A DNA stretch of 5,315 nt from Candidatus Gastranaerophilales bacterium (GTDB lineage: Bacteria > Cyanobacteriota > Vampirovibrionia > Gastranaerophilales > Gastranaerophilaceae), in NCBI GenBank assembly GCA_021202305.1, contig JAJQDG010000206.1:1-5315 (forward strand), read 5' to 3'. Positions within the stretch are counted from its first letter, which is position 1, and every line of letters begins with the position of its first letter. A program made the translations under genes and the position numbers. Below are positions 1 through 5,315 of the stretch, in pieces. The notes under the pieces were generated by a model. It was given only the letters and a program-made list of their open reading frames with translations. It ran no database searches and was not told the DNA's origin.

Positions 1-1392
1 TCAGGAATTTTAGAATATTATTCAAACAATGAAAATGAACGGTTTGAAAATATTTCCGCGCTAAACCGTTTAATTGATGAAGCGCGTTCTTATGCAATGC
101 TTCATAAAGGCGCCCGTTTAAACGATTTTGTAAAACATCTTGATACTTATTACGTCAAGGACATTAAAATGGAGTTGAAAAATAACGAGCTTAAAACGGA
201 AGCCGTAAGGCTTTTAACATACCATGGCTCAAAAGGCAGAGAATTTGAGCATGTTTTTATGCCTAATTTGACTTCAAAAGCTTTTGAAAAGGCATCTTCC
301 GGAAATAGAGAACTCGCTTTACCCGTAAAAAAATCAAAATTTACCGAAGATAAAGATTTAAATCTGGATGCAGAGCTTAAAAGGCTGCTTTTTGTGGGAA
401 TAACAAGGGCAAAATACGGGCTGCATTTAAGCTATTCTAACGCATTTAACGGTGTCAGCCAGAGTGCGACGAAATATATATCAAATCTTTTCCCGAAAGC
501 AGATGAACTTGTTGAAAACAAGTTTTTTCAAATTGATGAAAATGCAAAAATTGACGAAACGATAAAAGATTTAAAAGTATCGGAATTTTCCGGAGATTAT
601 AAAAAAGAACTTGAGACAAGAGTGGAAAATCTTGTTATCAGCCAAACTTCACTAAATAAATATATAAATTGCCCGCTTCAGTATTTGTATTCGGATATTC
701 TTAAAATTCCCGTTTTTATTGAAGATAAAGATATACTTTCATACGGTTCTTCAATCCATGGCGCAATAGAATTTATGACAAATAATGCAATTAAAAAGGG
801 AGCCTGGGGTACCAAAGATGAAATGTTTGAAAATTTTTGCAAGGAAACAAACAAATTTGAATTTTCTTCTCCGGAAAGGAGGGCAGATTTTATCAGCCGC
901 GGAAAAAATTCAATTGAAAAAAACTTTTACGCCTTTACTCAATTTTCTCCTTCAAATATTATATCAGCTGAATGCCGTATGGAACTTGAATTTGAAGGGT
1001 GCATTTTAAAAGGTTTTGCGGATAGAATTTCAAAAGATAGTGAAGGCAAAATTCATATTTATGATTTTAAAACCGGTTCTTATAAAAAAATTAAACAGGA
1101 TGAAAATTACTATAATCAATTATGTTTTTATAAATTTTTATATGAAACGCTTCATCAGGATGAAAAAATAGGCAGCTGCGCCCTTGTTTTCTTTGAGGAG
1201 GGGTGCAGAATATCTTCGCCTGATGAAATTTGTATTGATAATGAAAAAATAAAAGAAAAAATTCATAATACGATAAACGGAATTAAATCGCTTAGTTTTG
1301 AGCCTGAATATTCAAAGGATAACTGTGCCTTTTGCGAATATAAACTTATTTGCAAGCTTTTCAAAAATAAAGCCCGAATAATTCAGGCTTAA
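1..1392 (+). CDS. UvrD-type helicase / RecB-family Fe-S nuclease, C-terminal part (5' end outside window)
   Basis: The frame is open from base 1 with no start, so this is the last 463 residues of a longer protein; the ATG at 97 is an internal Met. Fragment residues 73-82 (TYHGSKGREF) match SF1 helicase motif V, and 128-138 (RLLFVGITRAK) match motif VI with its arginine finger. The C-terminal half is a PD-(D/E)XK nuclease: His253 (YGSSIHG), Asp341 (GFADRI), Asp355 and Lys357 (YDFKTG), and a QxxxY motif from Gln373. Cys224 (NCPLQY) plus Cys442, Cys445 and Cys451 (C-x2-C-x5-C) reproduce the one-plus-three cysteine set that binds a [4Fe-4S] cluster in AddB/AdnA-type nucleases. In known families such proteins resect double-strand breaks for RecA-dependent repair. 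Motifs V and VI resemble UvrD/AdnAB helicases, so AddAB/AdnAB-like is safer than a specific symbol. The gene converges on the CHAP gene with a 7-base gap. The fold and catalytic residues look intact; the partner subunit, if any, is not visible. Confidence 0.9.
   Translation, partial: SGILEYYSNNENERFENISALNRLIDEARSYAMLHKGARLNDFVKHLDTYYVKDIKMELKNNELKTEAVRLLTYHGSKGREFEHVFMPNLTSKAFEKASSGNRELALPVKKSKFTEDKDLNLDAELKRLLFVGITRAKYGLHLSYSNAFNGVSQSATKYISNLFPKADELVENKFFQIDENAKIDETIKDLKVSEFSGDYKKELETRVENLVISQTSLNKYINCPLQYLYSDILKIPVFIEDKDILSYGSSIHGAIEFMTNNAIKKGAWGTKDEMFENFCKETNKFEFSSPERRADFISRGKNSIEKNFYAFTQFSPSNIISAECRMELEFEGCILKGFADRISKDSEGKIHIYDFKTGSYKKIKQDENYYNQLCFYKFLYETLHQDEKIGSCALVFFEEGCRISSPDEICIDNEKIKEKIHNTINGIKSLSFEPEYSKDNCAFCEYKLICKLFKNKARIIQA
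1362..1390 (-). terminator. Intrinsic terminator of the CHAP gene, inside the 3' end of the helicase-nuclease gene
   Basis: On the minus strand, AAGCCTGAA-TTA-TTCGGGCTT (plus 1370-1390) forms a 9-bp stem with one T.G wobble and a 3-base loop, followed at once by TATTTTTG. On the plus strand the same position is a C/A mismatch and the bases downstream are AAAAATAA, so the signal works better in the minus direction. It starts 10 bases past the CHAP stop codon and lies within the last codons of the opposing gene. Confidence 0.6.
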
Positions 1393-1399
1393 AAATAAT

Positions 1400-2341
1400 T
1401 TATGTAATATCAATAAATCCTGAAAGCTTAGAACTGTCTGCGCTGTAATGACGCTCTAAACATTGGTCTGAAGTATTTCCTTCAACCGTATCAAAGCTGC
1501 CGTCTGCATATACGGCGGTAACAATGCCCGTATGGGAAGCACCGTTGCTTTTTTGAATCATGACATCCCCTGGAGATACATTTTCAACAATCCATGCTGC
1601 TCTTTCGGAAGATGACATGCCTGTAATATCTCCATAACAATTGTTGGCTTCGCCCCATGCTTTTAACCCTGAAACGCTTGAAGAACCAAAGCCGTTCAAA
1701 TCGGTTCCTGTTTCGCTTGCCGCCTGCTTAACAACATAAGTAACAAAATCCGCACACCAGGCTTCCGAGCGTCCGCCCGTAACAGCTAAGTATGAGCCGT
1801 CCGATTCTTTTAATTGTCCGACGTATGATTCCGCAATGGACACTATGGAACTGCCAAATTCAGTTGTACCTGCTATACCTGTGCCGGTTGTAGCGTATGT
1901 TGAAGTTGAAGTTGATGTGTCTGTTGAATTTTCAGAAGAAACAAGAAGATTATAAATTTTATTCTCATAACTTTGAATTTCGTCATTGTTTGAAGCAATT
2001 TGCTGTTCTATAGACGCCATTTCTTCAAGGTCATCGCATACACCAAGTTCTGAAATGAGCTTATTTGTAGCTGCTTCCAAACTGTTAATCATGGAATTAT
2101 ACGCTTCAATTTGTGTATCTAAATTTGATGAAGCTGTTGAAGTTGAACCGGTTCCGGTTGTTTCATCATCTTCTTCTTCCTGCGACTCTGTAAATTCGAC
2201 TAATTCATCTTCAGTTATAGTCATATCACTATTGAGGTCAATTTTCTTTAAATCATCAGCAGAATCCACGCCTGCTTCAACCAGAGCGTTATATATGGTT
2301 TGGGTTTCTATGGTGTATCCTGCAATTGTAAATTCTGACAT
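1400..2341 (-). CDS. CHAP-domain cysteine amidase/endopeptidase with EF-hand loop and coiled coil
   Basis: The 313-residue product probably cuts peptidoglycan peptide or amide bonds. The C-terminal ~150 residues match a CHAP (NlpC/P60-like) domain: catalytic Cys196 (EAWCADFVTYV), His270 (ASHTGIV) and a polar third residue in VEGNTS (Glu287/Asn289). Residues 35-46 (DLNSDMTITEDE) form an EF-hand Ca2+ loop with acidic or Asn ligands at 1, 3 and 5 and Glu at 12, with Met in place of the usual Gly at 6. An acidic, Ser/Thr-rich linker (51-72) leads to a helical segment likely to be a coiled coil (73-134), then a second Ser/Thr linker (135-162). The start is supported by AGGAG five bases upstream. 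The N-terminus (MSEFTIAGYTIETQ) has no hydrophobic signal peptide and there is no membrane segment, so how it reaches the wall is unclear. It may remodel the cell's own wall or attack competitors; no immunity-like neighbour is present. Domain call firm, role open. Confidence 0.85.
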   Translation of the reverse strand: MSEFTIAGYTIETQTIYNALVEAGVDSADDLKKIDLNSDMTITEDELVEFTESQEEEDDETTGTGSTSTASSNLDTQIEAYNSMINSLEAATNKLISELGVCDDLEEMASIEQQIASNNDEIQSYENKIYNLLVSSENSTDTSTSTSTYATTGTGIAGTTEFGSSIVSIAESYVGQLKESDGSYLAVTGGRSEAWCADFVTYVVKQAASETGTDLNGFGSSSVSGLKAWGEANNCYGDITGMSSSERAAWIVENVSPGDVMIQKSNGASHTGIVTAVYADGSFDTVEGNTSDQCLERHYSADSSKLSGFIDIT

Positions 2342-2346
2342 ATCTT

Positions 2347-2351
2347 CTCCT
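2347..2351 (-). promoter_or_regulatory. Ribosome binding site of the CHAP gene
   Basis: AGGAG on the minus strand, five bases before the ATG at 2341. It fixes the start, which matters because the protein lacks a signal peptide and a longer N-terminus might otherwise be suspected. Confidence 0.8.
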
Positions 2352-2387
2352 GAAAAATCTTACCTTCCTTACTAGAATAATCGGTAA

Positions 2388-2418
2388 TTGCAAAGAAAAC
2401 TTTATGCCTTAGCATAAT
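2388..2418 (+). promoter_or_regulatory. Possible promoter for rubrerythrin
   Basis: TTGCAA (2388-2393) and CATAAT (2413-2418, 5 of 6 to the -10 consensus) are separated by 19 bases, longer than ideal. An alternative is CTGAAA (2350-2355) with TAGAAT (2373-2378) at 17 bases. AT-rich DNA gives such matches by chance, so only the presence of a promoter somewhere in this divergent gap is likely. Confidence 0.3.
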
Positions 2419-2429
2419 ATTGTTAACAA
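2401..2429 (-). promoter_or_regulatory. Possible promoter for the CHAP gene
   Basis: Read on the minus strand, TTGTTA (plus 2424-2429) and CATAAA (plus 2401-2406) are 17 bases apart, each 4 of 6 to consensus. It would overlap the rubrerythrin control region back to back. Weak evidence. Confidence 0.2.
2402..2417. promoter_or_regulatory. Palindrome, candidate operator upstream of rubrerythrin
   Basis: TTATGC-CTTA-GCATAA is a perfect 6-bp inverted repeat with a 4-base centre, overlapping the proposed -10 element. Its TTAT...ATAA ends and roughly 16-bp size recall PerR/Fur-type boxes, which control rubrerythrin genes in some anaerobes. The match to a PerR box is partial, so the regulator is inference. 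Confidence 0.35.
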
Positions 2430-2434
2430 ATATT
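2416..2434. promoter_or_regulatory. Second palindrome between promoter and rubrerythrin start
   Basis: TTGTTAACAA (2420-2429) is a perfect 10-bp palindrome. AATATT arms on both sides (2416-2421, 2429-2434) extend it with one extra A. It abuts the first palindrome and lies where transcription would begin, so it could be an operator. AT-rich composition lowers its significance. Confidence 0.3.
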
Positions 2435-2440
2435 AAGGAG
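2435..2440 (+). promoter_or_regulatory. Ribosome binding site of rubrerythrin
   Basis: AAGGAG, five bases before the ATG at 2446; a strong site that fixes the start. Confidence 0.85.
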
Positions 2441-2445
2441 AAAAA

Positions 2446-3033
2446 ATGGAAAAAGCAAAAAATAATTCAAAAACTCAACAATGTCTTATGAAAGCCTTTA
2501 TCGGCGAAGGTGCCGCAAGAAACAGATATACTTATTTTGCAAAAATTGCGAAAAAGGAAGGATATGAGCAAATTTCAAGTATTTTTCTTGAAACTGCCGA
2601 CAATGAAAGAGCGCATGCTAAAAGATTTTTTAATTTTCTGGGCGAAGATTATGCCCCGATTACGGTTATAGAGGCGGCATATCCTATGGGGCTGAACAAC
2701 AGCACTTTGAAAAATCTGGAATTTGCAGCAAACGGAGAGCATGAAGAAAGCAGTATATTGTACCCTGCTTTTGCTGAAATAGCAGAAAGTGAAGGATATT
2801 CTGAAATTGCAGACAATATAAATGAAATAATTGAAGTTGAAATTATCCATGAAAAAAGATATTTGGATTTAATGGAAAATATAATTCAAAATAAAGTTTT
2901 CAAAAGAGAAAAAGAAGTTATATGGAAGTGCAGAAATTGCGGCTATCACCATAAAGGAAATACCGCGCCCGAACATTGTCCTGCCTGCAAGCATGCAGCT
3001 TCTTATTTTGAATTGTTTGTTAAAAATTATTGA
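2446..3033 (+). CDS. rbr: Rubrerythrin (non-haem di-iron peroxidase with rubredoxin domain)
   Basis: This 195-residue protein has the usual rubrerythrin length and domain order. Residues 10-145 form the ferritin-like four-helix domain with di-iron ligands at Glu21 (GEGAARNRY), Glu54 and His57 (NERAH), Glu98 and Glu101 (GEHEES), and Glu132 and His135 (EIIHEKRY). Residues 158-190 form a rubredoxin-like domain with Cys162-x2-Cys165 and Cys178-x2-Cys181. All ligands are present. The family reduces hydrogen peroxide to water in the cytoplasm of anaerobes, taking electrons from NAD(P)H through rubredoxin or a similar carrier. It is the first gene after the divergent control region, and its 31-base gap to the BadF-type activator has no terminator, so the two are probably co-transcribed. 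Peroxide protection alongside an oxygen-sensitive [4Fe-4S] activator is functionally plausible, but that link is inference. Control by a peroxide sensor would fit the upstream palindromes. Confidence 0.96.
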   Translation: MEKAKNNSKTQQCLMKAFIGEGAARNRYTYFAKIAKKEGYEQISSIFLETADNERAHAKRFFNFLGEDYAPITVIEAAYPMGLNNSTLKNLEFAANGEHEESSILYPAFAEIAESEGYSEIADNINEIIEVEIIHEKRYLDLMENIIQNKVFKREKEVIWKCRNCGYHHKGNTAPEHCPACKHAASYFELFVKNY

Positions 3034-3064
3034 AAATAAATTTTGTTTATACAAAAATATACTT

Positions 3065-4072
3065 ATGAAAGTTTATTTGGGTATAGATGTAGGTTCTGTT
3101 ACAACTAAACTTGCTGTTGTTGATGAAAATGGCAAATATGTTGAAAGCTACATGCTGCGCACCTCCGGACAGCCGACAAAAGCGGTTCAAAAAGGCTTAG
3201 GAGAACTTCTTTTAAGGGCAAAAACCGATTGGGAAGTTTGTCAGGTAGGTACCACAGGCTCCGGAAGAAATTTAGCAGGTGCGCTTGTCGGCGCAGATGT
3301 TATTAAAAATGAAATAACCGCCCATGCGGTTGCTGCTTCTGTTATAGTTCCCGGGGTTCAGACAATTCTTGAAATAGGGGGGCAGGATTCTAAAATTATT
3401 ATTCTGCGCGACGGCATTGTTACCGATTTTGCAATGAATACGGTCTGTGCTGCCGGAACAGGAAGTTTTTTAGACCAGCAGGCAGGCAGATTAAATGTTA
3501 AAATTGAGGACTTCGGCTCAATTGCCCTGCAATCAGGTTCACCCGCAAGAATAGCCGGCAGATGCGGTGTTTTTGCGGAATCGGATTTAATACACAAACA
3601 ACAGCTCGGATATCCGGTTGAAGATTTACTTTACGGGCTTTGTCAGGCATTAGTCAGAAATTATCTTTCAAATCTTGCTCTTGGAAAAGAACTTCTTCCT
3701 ATTATTACTTTTCAGGGCGGTGTTGCCACAAATAAGGGAATGGTAAAAGCGTTTGAAGAAGCATTAGGCACAAAAGTTGTAGTTCCGCCAAATCACCAGA
3801 CTATGGGTGCAATCGGTGCGGCATATCTTGCAATGGAAAATCATCAGTATACTAATGCCGAAACAAAATTTAAAGGCTGGAAAACAAAAGATATGCACTT
3901 TAATTCCGTTACATGTACCTGTAGAGGGTGTTCTAACAACTGCGAAGTTATTTCAATTGTTGAAGGTGATATAGAGCCGCTGCCTGTTGGTCAGGAACAC
4001 AAAATTACGGATGTTAAAGGCAATATAATTGCCCGCTGGGGCGGCACCTGCGGAAGATGGGATATAAGCTGA
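3065..4072 (+). CDS. BadF/BadG/HgdC-family acyl-CoA dehydratase activator (ATP-dependent [4Fe-4S] activase)
   Basis: The 335-residue product belongs to the ASKHA-fold ATPases that drive one low-potential electron into 2-hydroxyacyl-CoA dehydratases or benzoyl-CoA reductases using ATP. Visible motifs: phosphate-1 GIDVGS (6-11), phosphate-2 GGQDSK (105-110), adenosine motif GGVATN (218-223) and MGAIGAA (247-253). Cys128 (NTVCAAGTGSF) and Cys167 (GRCGVFAESD) are the pair that, from each monomer, hold the bridging [4Fe-4S] cluster. Beyond the ~260-residue HgdC core is an extension with Cys284, Cys286, Cys289, Cys293 (CTCRGCSNNC) and Cys329 (GGTCGRW), seen in some activase-related proteins. The frame is open upstream to 2993, but that ATG lies inside rubrerythrin; ATG 3065 places MKVYLGIDVG correctly. 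No Shine-Dalgarno precedes 3065; the leader is A/T-rich, so translation may be weak or coupled to rubrerythrin. No dehydratase gene is adjacent, so the substrate cannot be assigned. Confidence 0.9.
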   Translation: MKVYLGIDVGSVTTKLAVVDENGKYVESYMLRTSGQPTKAVQKGLGELLLRAKTDWEVCQVGTTGSGRNLAGALVGADVIKNEITAHAVAASVIVPGVQTILEIGGQDSKIIILRDGIVTDFAMNTVCAAGTGSFLDQQAGRLNVKIEDFGSIALQSGSPARIAGRCGVFAESDLIHKQQLGYPVEDLLYGLCQALVRNYLSNLALGKELLPIITFQGGVATNKGMVKAFEEALGTKVVVPPNHQTMGAIGAAYLAMENHQYTNAETKFKGWKTKDMHFNSVTCTCRGCSNNCEVISIVEGDIEPLPVGQEHKITDVKGNIIARWGGTCGRWDIS

Positions 4073-4093
4073 TTTACATTTTTATATTAGTTT

Positions 4094-4115
4094 GCGAAAA
4101 ATTAAAATTTTTTGC
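4094..4115 (+). other. AT-rich hairpin downstream of the activator gene
   Basis: GCGAAAAAT (4094-4102) pairs with ATTTTTTGC (4107-4115) over 9 bp with one G.T wobble and a 4-base loop. It lies 21 bases after the activator stop. The T run is in the stem rather than after it, so it is not a canonical terminator, though it might slow or end transcription. The rest of 4073-4118 is AT-rich with nothing else recognisable. Confidence 0.3.
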
Positions 4116-4365
4116 GCGAAGCCGGTACTGATACGGGCAATGGCGTTGAGCCTTGCCCGTGAAGCACTACGGCAAGCAGCGAGGCCGGTGTGAGCCTTCT
4201 AAGGCTTGTGAAGAACAAGGCAAGAGAAGGCGCAACTGTTGATTAGCGCGGAGCCGGTGCGCGGGAGCGGGAGCGTTGCCCGCAGGGCATAAACTCGTTC
4301 CCGCAGAAGGGCAGGTGGATGACACCCGCATGGGGAGGTACTGCGGCTTGGCATATCATTTTTTG
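4107..4365. repeat. Matching 8-base flanks around the GC-rich element, possible target-site duplication
   Basis: ATTTTTTG occurs at 4107-4114 and again at 4358-4365, on each side of the GC-rich island, whose near-terminal segments are inverted repeats (AAGCCG...CGGCTT). This is the layout of a MITE-like insertion. Joining the flanks with one copy removed would extend lpxK by one Phe codon and then TAA. The 8-mer is low-complexity, so chance is a serious alternative. Confidence 0.2.
4119..4349 (+). ncRNA. Unrecognised GC-rich structured element, candidate non-coding RNA
   Basis: This island is about 62% G+C (148 of 240 by hand count, 4111-4350) against clearly AT-rich flanks. Its ends pair: AAGCCG+GTAC (4119-4128) with GTAC (4338-4341) and CGGCTT (4344-4349), 10 bp with a TG bulge. 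Inside are four more stems. (1) ACGGGCAA/TTGCCCGT (4133-4140/4153-4160), capped by GGC/GCC. (2) GCCTTCT/AGAAGGC (4194-4200/4225-4231), enclosing CTTGT/ACAAG (4205-4209/4215-4219). (3) GCGGGAGCGGG/CTCGTTCCCGC (4261-4271/4294-4304), 11 bp with two G.T pairs, enclosing TGCCC/GGGCA. (4) GCaGGTG/CACCcGC (4311-4317/4323-4329). The wobbles in stem 3 hold only on the plus strand. A T6 run follows at 4359-4364. No credible ORF is present. It lies between convergent genes, so it is not a leader for either. I recognise no family; a mobile repeat is the main alternative. Confidence 0.45.
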
Positions 4366-5315
4366 GGTTTTTTCATATCCCCGTTATTAAAAATTTCTTC
4401 TAAATTAAGGTCGGGTTTTAACTCAAGCGCATAGATATTTTCTGTATTTTTTAAATTTTTTAGTTTTACGGCATCTTTTTCCGTTGTTATAAAGGGAAGT
4501 GCGGTTAAATTTTCAAGCATTTCATCAATTATCTTTTGATTGTATTCAACATGATCATCAAAACTGTATTCTTTAATAACATCATACCCGAGTCCGGAAA
4601 GCTGTGCATAAAATTGTTCGGGACTTCCTATCCCGCAAAAAGCCGCAACCTTTATATTTTTTTGCAATATTTCACCGGTTTTAATATTATAAATTTTTTC
4701 AGGAATCATTTTGCATACGGTATAGGGCAGGTTATATTTATTTGCAATTTCAACAGGAATTTTGGAGGAATTTTTGTCCGTAAAAATAATTCTATCCGCG
4801 CGGCAAAGCTCTAAAACCGGCTCTCTTAAAGGCCCAAGCGGCAAATAACAGCCTGTGCCGAACTTTTTTTTAGTGTCAATAAGAATTAAATTCAAATCTT
4901 TATATATTTTACGGTTTGAAAACCCGTCATCCATAACAATTATATCTGCATTCAATTTTTCTTTAGCAAATTGAACGGCTTTAATGCGGTCTTTGGAGGT
5001 TATCACGCAGAAATTTTCCGCACGTTTTGCAATCAGATTGACTTCATCTCCCGTAAGTTTTGCATCATCAATTAAAATTTCATCATACGTGCGAATTAAA
5101 TTTACGAGTTTTTTATCAAGTTTGCCCCCGTAGCCGCGCGATAGAACCGCAACGCGGTTTTTTTTTGCCAGATAATTTGCAATTTCAATAACAACGGGAG
5201 TTTTCCCAACTCCGCCCGTTGTAAGATTACCGACACATATAACAAATGCGCCGGTTTTTTTTCTTTTAAAAAACCGGATTTGTAGAAAAAATTTTTAATT
5301 GAAATAAAACAAAAG
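4356..5315 (-). CDS. lpxK: Tetraacyldisaccharide 4'-kinase (lipid A synthesis), 5' end outside window, apparent frame change
   Basis: LpxK phosphorylates the 4' position of the lipid A disaccharide at the inner membrane. Clear motifs: P-loop GNLTTGGVGKTP (5196-5231), LSRGYGG (5124-5144), GDE (5043-5051), DDGFSN (near 4929), LPLGPLREP, FCGIGSPEQF, catalytic-region DDHVEY (Asp-His near 4551-4556) and TTEKDAVK. The C-terminus is complete, ending KKPKK at 4356. The GTG at 5006 is internal. The P-loop frame runs upstream only to a TAA at 5295-5297 with no ATG, GTG or TTG after it. The frame one base over is open to the window edge and reads like the LpxK N-terminus (NFFYKSGFLKEKK). The switch fits a -1 shift, or one missing base, at the A8 run (plus 5255-5262); the upstream frame stops at 5102-5104. 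About 320 codons are visible against a usual 320-350. Sequencing error, true lesion or slippage cannot be told apart here. Confidence 0.88.

Noticed and set aside
785..1009. Alternative-frame ORF inside the nuclease gene
   Set aside because: It lies wholly inside a well-supported gene with conserved motifs and has no recognisable features.
97..1392. ATG at 97 as the start of the helicase-nuclease gene
   Set aside because: The frame is open to base 1 and the product begins in the middle of a helicase domain, so this Met is internal.
1895..1915. Short TTGAAG/GTTGAA repeat as a phase-variable tract
   Set aside because: Only two to three units, and it encodes part of the Ser/Thr linker (STSTST) where such codon repetition is expected.
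1986..2375. 129-codon plus-strand ORF opposite the CHAP gene
   Set aside because: Its Ser-rich product is the complement of the acidic and Ser/Thr-rich CHAP linkers, with no domain of its own.
2575..3054. Two minus-strand ORFs opposite rubrerythrin
   Set aside because: They are antisense to conserved rubrerythrin coding and their products resemble no known protein.
2993..3064. Longer activator start at ATG 2993
   Set aside because: It overlaps the rubredoxin domain of rubrerythrin by 41 bases, has no ribosome site, and adds residues before the conserved KVYLGIDVG N-terminus.
3358..3597. Minus-strand ORF opposite the activator
   Set aside because: Antisense to the conserved cluster-binding region of the activator; no ribosome site or domain.
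4118..4195. Short open stretch on the plus strand in the GC-rich island (reads AKPVLIRAMALSLAR...)
   Set aside because: Only about 26 codons, with no ribosome site; the DNA is better explained by inverted repeats.
4225..4260. Cobalamin riboswitch suggested by GCGCAACTGTT
   Set aside because: Only this short stretch resembles the B12-box; the other conserved blocks are absent and no gene lies downstream on either strand for it to control.
4536..4814. Plus-strand ORF opposite lpxK
   Set aside because: Antisense to conserved LpxK motifs; composition typical of a shadow frame.
4356..5006. GTG at 5006 as the lpxK start
   Set aside because: It would remove the P-loop, LSRGYGG and GDE motifs, which are readable in the same frame up to 5294.

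Overview
The window reads as chromosomal DNA from an AT-rich, anaerobic, Gram-negative-type bacterium. LpxK implies lipid A and an outer membrane. Rubrerythrin and an oxygen-sensitive [4Fe-4S] acyl-CoA dehydratase activator imply an anaerobic life. TGA and TAA both act as stops, so the standard bacterial code applies. This gene mix would fit a gut anaerobe such as a non-photosynthetic cyanobacterial relative (Gastranaerophilales/Melainabacteria type), but that placement is inference from gene content only.

Left part (1-2341): two convergent genes. A plus-strand gene, cut by the left edge, encodes the C-terminal half of a UvrD-type helicase fused to a RecB-family nuclease with an AddB-like iron-sulfur cysteine set. 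Seven bases beyond its stop lies the end of a minus-strand gene for a CHAP-domain cell-wall hydrolase with an EF-hand loop and a predicted coiled coil. The best terminator for the CHAP gene lies inside the last codons of the helicase-nuclease gene.

Middle part (2342-4072): a 104-base divergent control region with two palindromes, then rubrerythrin and a BadF/HgdC-type acyl-CoA dehydratase activator. These two are 31 bases apart with no terminator between them, so they are probably co-transcribed. The acyl-CoA dehydratase that the activator would serve is not in the window.

Right part (4073-5315): a 283-base intergenic stretch between convergent genes, most of it a GC-rich island (about 62% G+C by hand count). 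The island folds on paper into several nested hairpins closed by a 10-bp terminal stem. It matches no RNA family I can name and is the best candidate here for something undescribed: a structured non-coding RNA or a MITE-like repeat. Beyond it on the minus strand is lpxK, cut by the right edge. Its N-terminal coding is split by an apparent -1 frame change at a run of eight A residues (T on the plus strand). No tRNA, rRNA or CRISPR array was seen.
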